A stretch of DNA of 64,000 nt, from contig NZ_LR723672.1 in NCBI RefSeq assembly GCF_902502825.2, positions 124,001 to 188,000 on the forward strand, given 5' to 3'. Shown here one piece after another: positions 55,450-64,000 of this stretch. This DNA is from Pseudorhizobium flavum. GTDB lineage: Bacteria > Pseudomonadota > Alphaproteobacteria > Rhizobiales > Rhizobiaceae. The translations under genes were made by a program, and so were the position numbers. The stretch's first letter is position 1. The number at the start of each line of letters is the position of its first letter. Below the pieces are notes generated by a model. It was not told the origin of the DNA, searched no databases, and worked only from the letters and a program-made list of their open reading frames with translations.

Positions 55450-56457
55450 GTGATCGCGGATGCGGCGCGAACGTCAGGTGGGAAACATCGAATCCAAGGT
55501 GGGCGGGCATAGGGGAAGTCCGGCGGTGGCGCCGGCCCGATGTCGGGTTGGTGCAGTCATCCACGACGGCGCGACGTGCGAAGCGCACTTGGTTGTAAAG
55601 CTGCCCAGCCGCAGGTGATTGAAACGGAGCTCGCAGCCATCCGTTCGTGCGATCGCCATCTCCTCGAGAAGCAGCATCGTAAGTGAAGAACTATCGTCGT
55701 TTGGCTGAACGAGCACCTGCACACTTGGCTAGCGGCTTACTGAGGGTCTGCGGCGGTTCGCCTCGTGTCCGCCGGCACCGAGGCGGCGGCTTGGCAATCC
55801 TGTAATGACAGCGCAGACCAGCTTGCATGGTGCCGGTGATATTGTGGATGTCCATGGCTTCCGGGCTCCATCTCACCAGATAATTCCTCATACTCAGGAC
55901 AGCCGCCAACTTCAGCAGCTGATAGGGCTCGAACTAACCTGGCATTTCGGGAGTTCCGAGGATCAGAAGCTTTAGCTGGAGCTTTTGGTAGCGCTGGTTC
56001 AAGGAGAACGACGCTGATCCGATCCAGGGGTGCAGATTTGACCCACGTCAAGGTTTCCCGAGGCAGACTGTGGCTAAGGACGGCTCTCTGACCGTTACAT
56101 GTCGCTTGGTCCAGGCTCCGCCTTCGCTAAGGAAATAAGCATGAATTCACAAAACGATTGCCAAACCGGAGACGGTGCAGAAACGTTGCTCGTGTTGCAG
56201 CAGCGGAACGCTCAGCCGCAGCGGGAACGAACGCGTCCTGCAAAGCCAACTGATAGTGAGACTAACGCGACGCTGTTGCAGTCGCAACGGCAGGATGAGG
56301 TCACCCTCCATGTTCGCCAACACCAGTTCCCGGCTGCAGTCGGCTGGCACTTGGCTCGCGAACAGATTGAGCCCTCTCGTGTCGCCCGAGCTAGCCAATT
56401 TTTGCGTGGCACGGCCACCGATACCGTGAGACCGCTCTCATTTGAAAGGATCGAAAC
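55450..56457. other. Gene-poor stretch with possible remnants
   Basis: About 1 kb without a recognisable gene. Minus-strand frames near 55474-55722 (opening QVLVQPNDDSSSLTMLLLEE) and 55691-55909 look faintly protein-like but match no family I know and lack good starts. A plus frame at 56099-56482 is low in hydrophobicity, without motifs. A weak FNR-type palindrome lies at 56038. Confidence 0.5.
56038..56051. promoter_or_regulatory. Possible FNR/FixK-type box upstream of CPD ATPase
   Basis: TTGAC CCAC GTCAA is a perfect inverted repeat with one change per arm from TTGAT-N4-ATCAA and fits the TTGAC/GTCAA variants of FixK-type sites. It lies about 410 bases before the ATPase start, which is far. 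Confidence 0.4.
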
Positions 56458-58905
56458 GTGCGAACCACCACTGTCAACGTAGGCGGCATTGCCAATGTGC
56501 TTGATCCGCTGGCGGTTGAAAAGCAGCTCAGGAAGCTTGCGGGCGTTACCCGGGCCGAAGTCAACTTCGCTTCAGGCACGGCGACGGTGAGCTATGACGA
56601 GACGCTGGCGAACGTCGAAACTATCCGCACGAGGATTGAGGAATGCGGCTTCCATTGCCGCGGCGAGGTGGTGCCGCGCCATGTCTGCGAGCCGGATTCG
56701 GTCATCGCCGAACCTGGCAATCCCAAGGCGCCGGCAGCGCGGCATGCGCAGCAGAAGTCGCATTTGCCAGAAGGCGGCGGCGATCGGAATGGTCAAGCCA
56801 CGCATCTCGGGCACGACCCTCGCGCATCAAGCAAATCTGGTACGGATGCGATGGCTCATGAGATGGGGCATGGGCCGGGCGGCGACATGCAGGCGATGGT
56901 CCGCGATATCCGCAATCGATTCTGGATTGCGCTCGCCTTCACGGTGCCAATCTTCATCTACTCGCCGATGGGCGGGATGTTCACACCGCCAGCGCCGCCC
57001 TTTGGCCTGGATCTCGAGCTGTGGCTGTTCTTCCTCGGAAGTGCTGCGGTCCTCTATCCGAGCTGGCCCTTCTTCATTGCCGCGTGGCGTGCGCTCCGTA
57101 ACGGCGTGCTCAACATGGCCGTCCTCGTCGTGCTCTCCGTCGGCACAGGGTACGTCTTTAGTGTGGGCTCGACCTTCTTCTTTCCCGGTGTGCAGTTTTA
57201 CGAAGCGGTAGCGGTGCTGCTGGTTTTCATTCTGCTCGGTCATTGGCTGGAGATGCGCGCCCGCGCCGGCGCATCGGCAGCAATCCGGGCGCTTCTGGAT
57301 CTTGCTCCGCCCATGGCAACTGTCGTGAGGGACGGGCGCGAGACCGAAATTCCGACCGCGGAGGTCCAGGTCGACGAAACCATCATCATTCGACCCGGCA
57401 ACAAGATCCCGGTCGACGGGGAGATCATCGAGGGTGGTTCGCTGGTCGACGAGTCCATGCTGACCGGCGAATCCATGCCTGTTGAAAAGACGCCGGGCGA
57501 TCAGGTTATTGGCGCCACTATCAACAAGAGCGGCAGCTTCAAATACCGCGCGACCAAGGTGGGAGCGGATACGGCGCTCGCCCAGATCGTCAAACTGGTG
57601 CAGGAGGCACAGAATTCCAAAGCTCCCGCCCAGCTGCTCGCCGACCGTGCATCCCAGTGGCTGGTCCTGATTGCGATCGTGATCGGGCTCGCCACTTTCA
57701 TCGTGTGGTTCTGGTGGATCGGCGAGCCCCTGCTCTTTGCGCTCACCCTGACCATCACCGTGTTCGTCATTGCCTGCCCGGACGCGCTTGGCCTTGCGAC
57801 GCCGATGGCCGTAATGGTTGGCACCGGTCTGGGCGCCATGAACGGCATCCTGTTCAAGAATGCCGGGGCGCTGGAAGATGCCACGAAGCTCGACGTAATC
57901 GTCTTCGACAAGACCGGCACCCTCACGATGGGTCAGCCCAAGGTGGTTGAGGTCGTCTCGGCGCACGGGCGGACGACGGACGAGGTCCTGGCGGTGGCGG
58001 CCGCAGTGGAAAAGGGTTCCGACCACCCGCTCGCCCTGGCAATCCTCGAACGCCATGGCGAACGGCCCACCGAGCCAGTCGGCGGCTTCCTCAACATCGA
58101 AGGCAAGGGCGCGCGGGCAGAGGTTGGCGGCCGCACAGTATTCATCGGCAATCGCCGGCTTATGGACGAAGAGCGCATCGATCTGGCGGGCTTGGCAGCC
58201 GAGGCGGACCGGCTGAAGGGCGCGGGCCGCACAGTTGTCCATGTCGCTGAAAACGGCGTTCCCGCCGGTCTGATCGCGATCGCGGATGCTCCGCGTCCTT
58301 CGGCGTCGAGAACGCTCAAGGCCTTGCGTGAGCGCGGCGTTCAGGTCGCGATGCTGACTGGCGATAATGCCGGCACGGCAAAGCGTATTGCAGAGGAGCT
58401 AGGCGGGATCGACATCGTGCTTGCCGACGTGCTGCCGGGCCAGAAAGCCGACAAGATCAAGGAGCTGCAGGCACAGGGCAAACGGGTCGGCATGGTCGGA
58501 GACGGCGTCAACGATGCTCCGGCGCTGACGCAGGCCGATGTCGGTTTTGCAATCGGCGCCGGCACCGACGTGGCCATGGAAAGCGCTGACGTCGTACTGA
58601 TGAAGAGCGACCCCTATGACGTCGTTGGCGCAATCGAGCTCTCGCGCGCGACGCTGCGCAAAATGCATCAGAACCTGTTCTGGGCTGTCGCCTACAACGT
58701 CGTAGCCTTTCCGATGGCCGCCGGCGTCTTCTATCCATTCGTGATCAGCCCCGAGGTCGCGGCGCTGGCCATGTCGGGGAGCTCGGCGCTCGTCGCGGTC
58801 AACGCGCTGCTCCTGAAGCGAACGCGGCTTGAAGGAATAGGCGGGGCTGGCGCGGCACGAGCGGTGCCGATCGTCAACCGCCAGCCGGAGAAGAGGACCG
58901 CATGA
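56458..58905 (+). CDS. P1B-type metal ATPase with CPD motif and Cys-less HMA domain
   Basis: An 815-residue ATPase. The GTG start at 56458 follows AAAGGA. The first 75 residues have an HMA-like fold sequence ([20 protein letters not shown]) in which the CxxC is absent. A His/Met-rich linker follows ([15 protein letters not shown]), then eight helices with [20 protein letters not shown] in place of CPC or CPH. Actuator [32 protein letters not shown] and [18 protein letters not shown] are intact. The helix pattern and linker resemble CopB-like pumps, but the metal cannot be read from the altered site. It overlaps the following MFS gene by four bases. Confidence 0.88.
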   Translation: MRTTTVNVGGIANVLDPLAVEKQLRKLAGVTRAEVNFASGTATVSYDETLANVETIRTRIEECGFHCRGEVVPRHVCEPDSVIAEPGNPKAPAARHAQQKSHLPEGGGDRNGQATHLGHDPRASSKSGTDAMAHEMGHGPGGDMQAMVRDIRNRFWIALAFTVPIFIYSPMGGMFTPPAPPFGLDLELWLFFLGSAAVLYPSWPFFIAAWRALRNGVLNMAVLVVLSVGTGYVFSVGSTFFFPGVQFYEAVAVLLVFILLGHWLEMRARAGASAAIRALLDLAPPMATVVRDGRETEIPTAEVQVDETIIIRPGNKIPVDGEIIEGGSLVDESMLTGESMPVEKTPGDQVIGATINKSGSFKYRATKVGADTALAQIVKLVQEAQNSKAPAQLLADRASQWLVLIAIVIGLATFIVWFWWIGEPLLFALTLTITVFVIACPDALGLATPMAVMVGTGLGAMNGILFKNAGALEDATKLDVIVFDKTGTLTMGQPKVVEVVSAHGRTTDEVLAVAAAVEKGSDHPLALAILERHGERPTEPVGGFLNIEGKGARAEVGGRTVFIGNRRLMDEERIDLAGLAAEADRLKGAGRTVVHVAENGVPAGLIAIADAPRPSASRTLKALRERGVQVAMLTGDNAGTAKRIAEELGGIDIVLADVLPGQKADKIKELQAQGKRVGMVGDGVNDAPALTQADVGFAIGAGTDVAMESADVVLMKSDPYDVVGAIELSRATLRKMHQNLFWAVAYNVVAFPMAAGVFYPFVISPEVAALAMSGSSALVAVNALLLKRTRLEGIGGAGAARAVPIVNRQPEKRTA

Positions 58906-60122
58906 GCGAAGCCCGCGAGATCGGGCTGAGCCGCTATACCACGGCGGTTCTTCTATTCGCCGTGTTTGCCGGGACGGCCGGATACGGCGTGGCTTTGCCG
59001 GTCCTGCCGCGCGTCGTCGAGAACTTGTCACCGGCCGCGAGTGTTGGCTGGCACACCGGAATCCTCACGGCCGTCTATGCGGGTGCACCGCTCCTGGTCG
59101 CGCCGCTCTGGGGTATGCTGTCGGACCGCCATGGCAGACGACCGATCCTCCTGATTGGCCTCGGCGGCTTCGGGGTGACGCTGACGCTCTCCGCTCTCGC
59201 GCCGTCCCTGGCGTGGCTCTATGGCGTGCGCTTGCTGAACGGTGTCTTTGCCGCTGCCGTGTTGCCTGCGGCCCAAGCCCTCATAGCGGACCTGGCCGTC
59301 TCTGACGGCTGGCGGGCTAGACGCTTCGCCTGGGTCGGGATGGCGAGCATTGGTGGGTTGTTTGTCGGACCCATGCTGGGCGGCATCATCCTGGAGGCTG
59401 GTGCGGCAGGTCCAGTATATCTCACTGCGGAGCAACTTCTGGGGCTGCCATTCTTGCTTATGGCGGGGGTTGCATTTGCGGGCGCCGGCGCCGTGCTCAC
59501 CCTCGATGACAATTCCGGTTCGCTCGCAGAGCGGAATCGGCCACGACAGAACGCCGTGAACCGCACCACAAGCAAGCAGCTGTTCCTGCTTGCGGGAGTC
59601 GTCGCCACCGGCATCGCTGCGTTCGAGGTAGGTCTAGCGCTCCGCGGTCAAGCCCTTGGGATGACGCCAGTCCAGATCGGACTCATGTTCGGGGAGTGTA
59701 GTCTGGTCATGTTCGCGGTGCAGGCGGTCATTTTCTCCCCTGTCATAGCGCCTTCCAGAACCTCGAAGCTGATCTCTCCTTCCTTGGTAATCATGGCCGG
59801 TAGCCTGCTGCTCGTCCCTTTTGCCGAAAGCTTCGTCGCCCAGCTGCTTATTATCGGCGCAGTCGCGGCAAGCGCCGGCGTGTTGACGCCGGTCCTGACC
59901 TATTGGATCTCTCTAGGGGCCGGCGCAGCGCAGGGAGCGGAGCTTGGCCGACAAGCAGCGGCAATGAGCTTCGGACAGGCGCTCGGTTCGGCAGGCGGAG
60001 GAGCCCTGTTCGGCCTCGAGGGCGGCGCGGTATTGGGCTTCTGGCTTCCCGCGGGGTTGGTCCTGATCGCCTCAGCAGGAACGGTGAGGCTGTCGCGGCT
60101 GCTTGCGCCTGATACGCAGTAG
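58902..60122 (+). CDS. MFS transporter, DHA1/TetA-like
   Basis: A 406-residue twelve-helix transporter paralogous to 13082-14320. Signature parts are [40 protein letters not shown] after helix 2, and the shared [20 protein letters not shown] and [20 protein letters not shown]. The ATG overlaps the ATPase stop by four bases, so the two proteins are made together. The repeated ATPase-MFS partnership suggests that the exporter handles a related toxic metal species or complex; the substrate is unknown. Confidence 0.88.
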   Translation: MSEAREIGLSRYTTAVLLFAVFAGTAGYGVALPVLPRVVENLSPAASVGWHTGILTAVYAGAPLLVAPLWGMLSDRHGRRPILLIGLGGFGVTLTLSALAPSLAWLYGVRLLNGVFAAAVLPAAQALIADLAVSDGWRARRFAWVGMASIGGLFVGPMLGGIILEAGAAGPVYLTAEQLLGLPFLLMAGVAFAGAGAVLTLDDNSGSLAERNRPRQNAVNRTTSKQLFLLAGVVATGIAAFEVGLALRGQALGMTPVQIGLMFGECSLVMFAVQAVIFSPVIAPSRTSKLISPSLVIMAGSLLLVPFAESFVAQLLIIGAVAASAGVLTPVLTYWISLGAGAAQGAELGRQAAAMSFGQALGSAGGGALFGLEGGAVLGFWLPAGLVLIASAGTVRLSRLLAPDTQ

Positions 60123-60282
60123 CCGCGCAGGCTCGAGATGGTTGCGACGAGCCTCCCGCTGTTAACTGATAGCAAGTTTCGAGCCATTATCGCGGATTTG
60201 ATGCAGCGCAAAGCAGCCGTGCTTGCAAGCGGTAGTGTCGGACGAACAGTAGGTTGAACCCTAGTCCGGAAAGGACCCTGAC

Positions 60283-60555
60283 ATGGCACGCGGCGCCTCT
60301 CAAGACAACGGGCGGAAGGGCTTTTTTTCGTCCCGCGCTAATATCGTGCTGGCCGCCTTCCTGGCGATAGCCGCCATCTTTTTGATCGCCGAGCACCGCG
60401 CTCACGTACTCGGATTCCTTCCCTTTCTGTTGATCCTGGCGTGTCCTCTGCTGCACGTCTTCATGCATGGCGGTCATGGTGGCCATGGTGGCAACGCCGA
60501 CAATTCAGGCGAAACCTCCGGTGATGATCGCGGATCACAGGCCCACAGGCACTGA
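60283..60555 (+). CDS. DUF2933 small membrane protein
   Basis: A 90-residue protein with two hydrophobic segments and the DUF2933 core LIAEHRAHVLGFLPFLLILA, then CPLLHVFMHGGHGGHGG, and a polar His-ending tail. ATG 60283 follows AAAGGA. It pairs with the ICMT-like gene 17 bases downstream, as at 1208-2157. The gap 60123-60282 has only a weak palindrome (TTAAC TGAT AGCAA, 60162-60175). Confidence 0.87.
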   Translation: MARGASQDNGRKGFFSSRANIVLAAFLAIAAIFLIAEHRAHVLGFLPFLLILACPLLHVFMHGGHGGHGGNADNSGETSGDDRGSQAHRH

Positions 60556-60572
60556 ACCGGAGCGAGACCGAC

Positions 60573-61244
60573 ATGACTGAGAATGTGCCCGCCTACGGGC
60601 TATGGCTTCTTGTGACTTTCAACTCGGCGATCTTCATCATGTTCGCCTTCAGCTTCTTCAAGCCGCGCACGGCGCGCGACTGGCGCTCATTTGGCGCATT
60701 CAGCGCCTTTCTCGTTGCGCTGTTCACTGAGATGTACGGATTTCCGCTGACCATCTACCTGCTCTCGGGCTGGCTCCAGAGCCGCTATCCAGGTGTGGAC
60801 TGGTTCTCCCATGATGCTGGCCACCTCCTCGAGATGCTGTTCGGCTGGGAAGCCAACCCACATTTCGGGCCATTTCATATACTGAGCTTCGCCTTTATCG
60901 GCGGCGGCTTTGTACTGATCTCGGCAGCGTGGAAAATCCTCTATGACGCGCAGCGACGGGGGGCGCTCGCAACCAGCGGTCCCTACGCGTATGTCAGGCA
61001 CCCGCAATATGTTGGCTTTGTTCTTGTCCTGTTCGGATTCCTGCTGCAATGGCCCACCCTGCTGACGCTCCTGATGTTCCCGATTCTGGTGCTCATGTAC
61101 GTCCGGCTCGCGCGCTCCGAGGAGCGTGAGGCCCTGACGGAGTTCGGAGAGACATATCGCGCTTACATGCGCGAAGTTCCGGCATTCATTCCCAAGCTCG
61201 GGGGAGCATCGACCGAGGCCTCCGGTGGCGCTGGGCGACGATGA
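60573..61244 (+). CDS. Isoprenylcysteine carboxyl methyltransferase-family membrane protein
   Basis: A 223-residue paralogue of 1501-2157, nearly identical through long stretches (FKPRTARDWRSFGAFSAFLV, EMYGFPLTIYLLSGWLQSRY, HPQYVGFVLVLFGFLLQWPT). It has five membrane segments and the C-terminal SAM-binding signature ending EEREALTEFGETYRAYMREV. The substrate is unknown. It ends the run ATPase, MFS, DUF2933, ICMT; the roughly 295 bases after it hold no recognised gene. Confidence 0.87.
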   Translation: MTENVPAYGLWLLVTFNSAIFIMFAFSFFKPRTARDWRSFGAFSAFLVALFTEMYGFPLTIYLLSGWLQSRYPGVDWFSHDAGHLLEMLFGWEANPHFGPFHILSFAFIGGGFVLISAAWKILYDAQRRGALATSGPYAYVRHPQYVGFVLVLFGFLLQWPTLLTLLMFPILVLMYVRLARSEEREALTEFGETYRAYMREVPAFIPKLGGASTEASGGAGRR

Positions 61245-61838
61245 GGTAAGGCGAGTTGCAGACGAAAGCTCAAGAAGCCGGCTGCTGGCGGGTGAAAGTA
61301 CGGGTTGTGAGGACAGCGCCTCGTCCGAAGAGCGGATTGCCTGGCTTGAGATCCTGTTCGAACTTTCCCCGGCGGCATGAATGCCGTTTGAGTTGCTGGT
61401 CGGGAAAAGGGCAGAGGTAAATCGCTTGGGGGGCGCAGCCGGCGTGACTGCGGGAGCTTCGTCTCCACTACGAAGAGACCTTCATACGCGAGCCGCAATT
61501 CGCATTGCGGACGCCCCCTGCGCAAGAAGGAAACAGCGGATGAAAGTGGCCGTCTTCGGAACCGAGGAATGGGAGCATCAGGCGTGCCTGCGGCTCCAGC
61601 CGGCGCATGAGATCGTCTGTACGCGGGAGCCACTCAATAGAGATACTGTTGGCGAGTGCCTAAACGCAGAGGTCATCAGTCCGTTCGTGAACTCGAGTCT
61701 CGATCGGGAAGTACTCAGGCATTTTTCTGAGCTGAAGCTGATCGCGACGCGCTCCACAGGTTACGACCACATCGACCTCTCCTATTGCAGGTCGCGCGGC
61801 ATCATAGTCTGCAACGTTCCAGACTACGGAGCTTCGAC

Positions 61839-61846
61839 GGTTGCCG
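61839..61846 (+). repeat. Target-site duplication, left copy
   Basis: GGTTGCCG directly precedes the left end of the IS256-type element and recurs at 63264-63271 directly after its right end. Confidence 0.9.
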
Positions 61847-63263
61847 GATCGTGTCCCGCCGAGTGGTGTAGCTGGGTGATAGCGAAGCCGCTCGCGAGTG
61901 CACCCTCCAAGGTGCTGTAGGGAGCGGGCGGCGTAGCGGTGGTCACCAGTGTTTTCCGGTAGGGTCGGGTTGCTTATGACCAACCTGAGGGACACCACCG
62001 ATGACCGACGACATGATGAACCTGCGCTCACTCGTTGAGAAGAGCGCCGACGCCGATTTGCTGCGCGAGATGATCGGCTTCGCTGCCGAGAAGCTGATGG
62101 CGCTGGAGGTCAGCACGAAGACTGGCGCGGGCTATGGCGAGAAGAATAGCTTCCGACTGGCCCAGCGCAACGGCTATCGCGACCGGGACTGGGAGACACG
62201 GGCGGGCACCGTTGAGCTGCGCATTCCGAAGCTTCGCACAGGCAGCTATTTCCCGAGCTTTCTCGAACCACGCCGCATGGCAGAGAAGGCCCTGACGGCA
62301 GTTATCCAAGAGGCCTATATCCAAGGCGTCTCGACCCGATCCGTCGATGACCTCGTTAAGGCCATGGGCATGTCGGGCATCTCCAAGAGCCAGGTATCCC
62401 GGCTCTGCGAGGAGATCGACGAGAAGGTGAAGGCCTTCCTCGACAGGCCCATCGAAGGGGAATGGCCCTACCTTTGGATCGATGCGACCTACCTCAAGGT
62501 CCGGCGCGGCGGGCGCATCGTCTCCGTCGCCGTCATCATCGCCGTCGGCGTCAACACCGACGGTCGACGCGAGGTGCTCGGTATGGAGATCGGCACATCC
62601 GAGGCCGAGGCGATCTGGACAGAGTTCCTGCGTAAGCTGACAAGGCGGGGTCTGTGTGGCGTCAAGCTCGTCGTCTCCGATGCCCATGAGGGCATCAAAG
62701 CCGCAGTATCGAAGGTGCTCTCCGCCACCTGGCAGCGATGCCGTGTCCACTTCATGCGCAATGCTTTGGCCCATGCCGGGAAGAGCGGACGCCGTGTTGT
62801 CTCTGCCTTCATCGCCACGGCCTTTGCCCAAGACACGTCAGAGGCTGCAAGTACCCAATGGCGCAACGTCGCCGACCAGATCAGGCCGAAGGTGCCCAAA
62901 CTCGCCAGTCTCATGGACAGTGCCGAGCAAGACGTGCTCGCCTACATGACCTTTCCCAAGCAGCATTGGGCCAAACTCCACTCGACAAACCCGATTGAGC
63001 GATTGAACGGTGAGATCAAGCGACGCACAGAGGTCGTCGGCATCTTCCCAAACGACGACGCCATCGTGCGCCTAGTCGGTGCGCTGCTGCTCGAACAGAA
63101 CGACGAATGGGCCGTCCAGCGGTCCCGCTACATGACACTTGAGACAATCGCCACGATGAGCGATGATCCGCTCATCAGCCTGCCAGCCGCAAGCTGATCC
63201 ATTCCCGGCTCTGTCCGGAAGCACGGCGACCGCCAAAGCTACACCACGCCGGGGGACACGATC
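61847..63263 (+). mobile_element. IS256-family insertion sequence
   Basis: A 1417-bp element with imperfect terminal inverted repeats of about 27 bp (61847-61873 and 63237-63263; 24 of 27 positions agree, starting GATCGTGTCCC and ending GTGGTGTAGCT) and an exact 8-bp target duplication GGTTGCCG. It encodes one transposase on the plus strand. The exact duplication points to a recent, undisturbed insertion, in contrast to the ISL3 element. Confidence 0.93.
62001..63197 (+). CDS. IS256-family transposase
   Basis: A 398-residue transposase of the Mutator/IS256 type. Marks are [20 protein letters not shown], the [23 protein letters not shown]-binding region, [20 protein letters not shown] with the first catalytic Asp, [20 protein letters not shown] with the second, [10 protein letters not shown], and [20 protein letters not shown] with the catalytic Glu. 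The gene is full length and uninterrupted. ATG 62001 is the family start; ATG 62013 is possible. Confidence 0.95.
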   Translation: MTDDMMNLRSLVEKSADADLLREMIGFAAEKLMALEVSTKTGAGYGEKNSFRLAQRNGYRDRDWETRAGTVELRIPKLRTGSYFPSFLEPRRMAEKALTAVIQEAYIQGVSTRSVDDLVKAMGMSGISKSQVSRLCEEIDEKVKAFLDRPIEGEWPYLWIDATYLKVRRGGRIVSVAVIIAVGVNTDGRREVLGMEIGTSEAEAIWTEFLRKLTRRGLCGVKLVVSDAHEGIKAAVSKVLSATWQRCRVHFMRNALAHAGKSGRRVVSAFIATAFAQDTSEAASTQWRNVADQIRPKVPKLASLMDSAEQDVLAYMTFPKQHWAKLHSTNPIERLNGEIKRRTEVVGIFPNDDAIVRLVGALLLEQNDEWAVQRSRYMTLETIATMSDDPLISLPAAS

Positions 63264-63271
63264 GGTTGCCG
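63264..63271 (+). repeat. Target-site duplication, right copy
   Basis: GGTTGCCG matches the copy at 61839-61846 and marks the right junction of the IS256-type element. Confidence 0.9.
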
Positions 63272-63441
63272 AGCATGCATTCGTTCTGTTGCTGGCGATC
63301 AGCCGTAGAATCGGATCCCACACAAACCGGGCAGGACATCGGTCGGCCTGCCGTAGCCCCGCCGATTATCAGTCCGCCACCGTAAACAATGCCGACTGAT
63401 GCTCAACGAGCCGCTGTCGACAGACACCCCCGCCTCTACAT

Positions 63442-64000
63442 TCAAATCACGAGCACGGGGGCGAAACCGCCGCCCGGCGTCCTGAAATTCGTCGTCTGCC
63501 CTTGATACAGACGTGCAGCTACGAGCAGGACACGACCATCATAGGTATATAGCCGCACATCCATCTTGCGAGACGCGGCTGAGCCGTCAATCTCTATCAT
63601 GCGCTGCCCCGGCGCTGCAAAAGCCTGGGCCACGTAGCCGCCTCCAGCGATCTCAGCCCAGACCCGTTTCGTCAGCTTGTCGCCGCGGTAGACCGCCTTG
63701 CTGCCATGGCCCGAGAGAGGCTTGAAAAAATACCTGTTGCGGGACTGCCAAAGCGCCTCCGCATTGTCTGAGGTGACCAAAAAAGTGCGCGGAACGCCTG
63801 CGAGCCGCGAGCGCATGTCTGCAGCAAGGCCAAGGGCTTCCAGCGCAGCCGGATCGGACAGCAGCGTCAGATTACGCTTGGCCGCGAAGAGCGCGTGGTT
63901 GTGCGGATTGGGCGTGACCACTACGGCGTGGTCCCGATACGCCGCTCTGAGCGCTGCATGGTCCAGCCGTTCGAGCGGGAAATCAACGAGGCGGTTGTAG
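63442..64000 (-). CDS. Uncharacterised protein, ATP-grasp-like, partial at right edge
   Basis: The C-terminal 186 residues of a protein that enters from the right edge (the frame reads YNRLVDFPLERLDHAALRAA at its visible start). Conserved-looking blocks are VVTPNPHNHALFAAKRNLTL, FFKPLSGHGSKAVYRGDKLT, KMDVRLYTYDGRVLLVAARL and a C-terminal YQGQTTNFRTPGGGFAPV. The Gly-rich GHGSKA loop after KP and the alternating Arg/Lys motifs resemble ATP-grasp ligases. I do not know a characterised relative. The start lies outside the window. Confidence 0.7.
   Translation of the reverse strand, partial: YNRLVDFPLERLDHAALRAAYRDHAVVVTPNPHNHALFAAKRNLTLLSDPAALEALGLAADMRSRLAGVPRTFLVTSDNAEALWQSRNRYFFKPLSGHGSKAVYRGDKLTKRVWAEIAGGGYVAQAFAAPGQRMIEIDGSAASRKMDVRLYTYDGRVLLVAARLYQGQTTNFRTPGGGFAPVLVI

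Larger units (their letters stand above)
61540..63398 (+). pseudogene. D-2-hydroxyacid dehydrogenase gene split by an IS256-type element
   Basis: From ATG 61540, behind AAGGA, about 100 residues align with the dehydrogenase at 37161-38171 (KVAVFGTEEWEHQACLRLQP, LIATRSTGYDHIDLSYCRSR, NVPDYGAS). At 61847 an insertion sequence interrupts it. After the element, from 63272, the frame resumes as EHAFVLLLAISRRI, exactly where the intact paralogue continues (EHAFALLLALARNI). Removing the element and one copy of the 8-base duplication restores the frame. Beyond 63310 the match is lost and the NAD-binding and catalytic parts are missing, so the gene was also truncated. Confidence 0.88.

Noticed and set aside
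56099..56482. 127-codon plus frame before the CPD ATPase
   Set aside because: It overlaps the well-supported GTG start of the ATPase and has no recognisable domain.
56827..58242. 471-codon minus-strand frame
   Set aside because: It is antisense to the CPD-type ATPase, and its composition is that of a shadow frame.
60162..60175. Palindrome TTAAC TGAT AGCAA as an FNR box
   Set aside because: The second arm differs at two positions and symmetry is poor, so it was not listed as a site.

Overview
The window reads as an accessory region (genomic island or large-plasmid segment) of a high-GC alphaproteobacterium, most likely of the Rhizobiales type. That placement is inferred from GC-rich codon use, FNR/FixK-like boxes, an NrsF-type anti-sigma protein and the family mix; no taxonomic marker is present. 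No rRNA, tRNA or CRISPR array was seen.

Two themes alternate. The first is copper and envelope stress: three P1B ATPases (CPH, CPC and CPD motif types), two multicopper oxidases, a CueR regulator with a divergent promoter pair, a CopZ-like chaperone, two DUF305 proteins, a Spy-like protein, a YVTN propeller, three small secreted Cys-rich proteins, two MFS exporters and three DUF2933 genes, two of them followed by isoprenylcysteine-methyltransferase-like genes. The second is energy metabolism without respiration: a complete arginine deiminase operon (transporter, arcA, arcB, arcC), a PRPP synthetase / divergent phosphoketolase / beta-CASP nuclease / AMP-phosphorylase-type operon, an archaeal-type (type II) GAPDH, an alpha-glucan phosphorylase operon with a D-2-hydroxyacid dehydrogenase, and a cytochrome b561-like protein. 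Membrane maintenance genes (cfa, cls, ubiB-like, ftsH, an RbbA-type ABC exporter) lie between them.

Layout: 1-2157 Cys-rich secreted protein (cut by the edge), NifX-like, DUF2933-ICMT; 2295-5537 cfa, NrsF, small periplasmic proteins; 5880-10481 arginine deiminase operon; 10688-14320 CPH ATPase and MFS; 14381-21193 (minus) FtsH-HlyD-RbbA-permease; 21612-29804 nucleotide/pentose operon, cytochrome b and MgtC-like; 29947-36342 Cys-rich protein-MCO, GAPDH, UbiB-like, Cls; 36491-40790 (minus) glucan phosphorylase operon; 40977-46754 CusA remnant, LysR and the CueR/CopA block; 46757-48453 ISL3-type element; 48456-52767 (minus) copper oxidase operon; 53213-56457 BI-1 protein, DUF6629 protein and sparse DNA; 56458-61244 CPD ATPase, MFS, DUF2933, ICMT; 61540-63398 a dehydrogenase gene split by an IS256-type element; 63442-64000 a partial gene running off the window.

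The unifying signal is a set of about ten 14-bp palindromes of the form TTRAY-N4-RTYAA (one a perfect TTGAT-N4-ATCAA) placed before most operons. I infer that an FNR/FixK-type regulator outside the window switches the region on at low oxygen, giving ATP from arginine, glucan and possibly RNA-derived nucleotides, while copper, which is more toxic when reduced, is exported and oxidised. Repeated paralogous modules and two insertion sequences show that the region grew by duplication and has been eroded.
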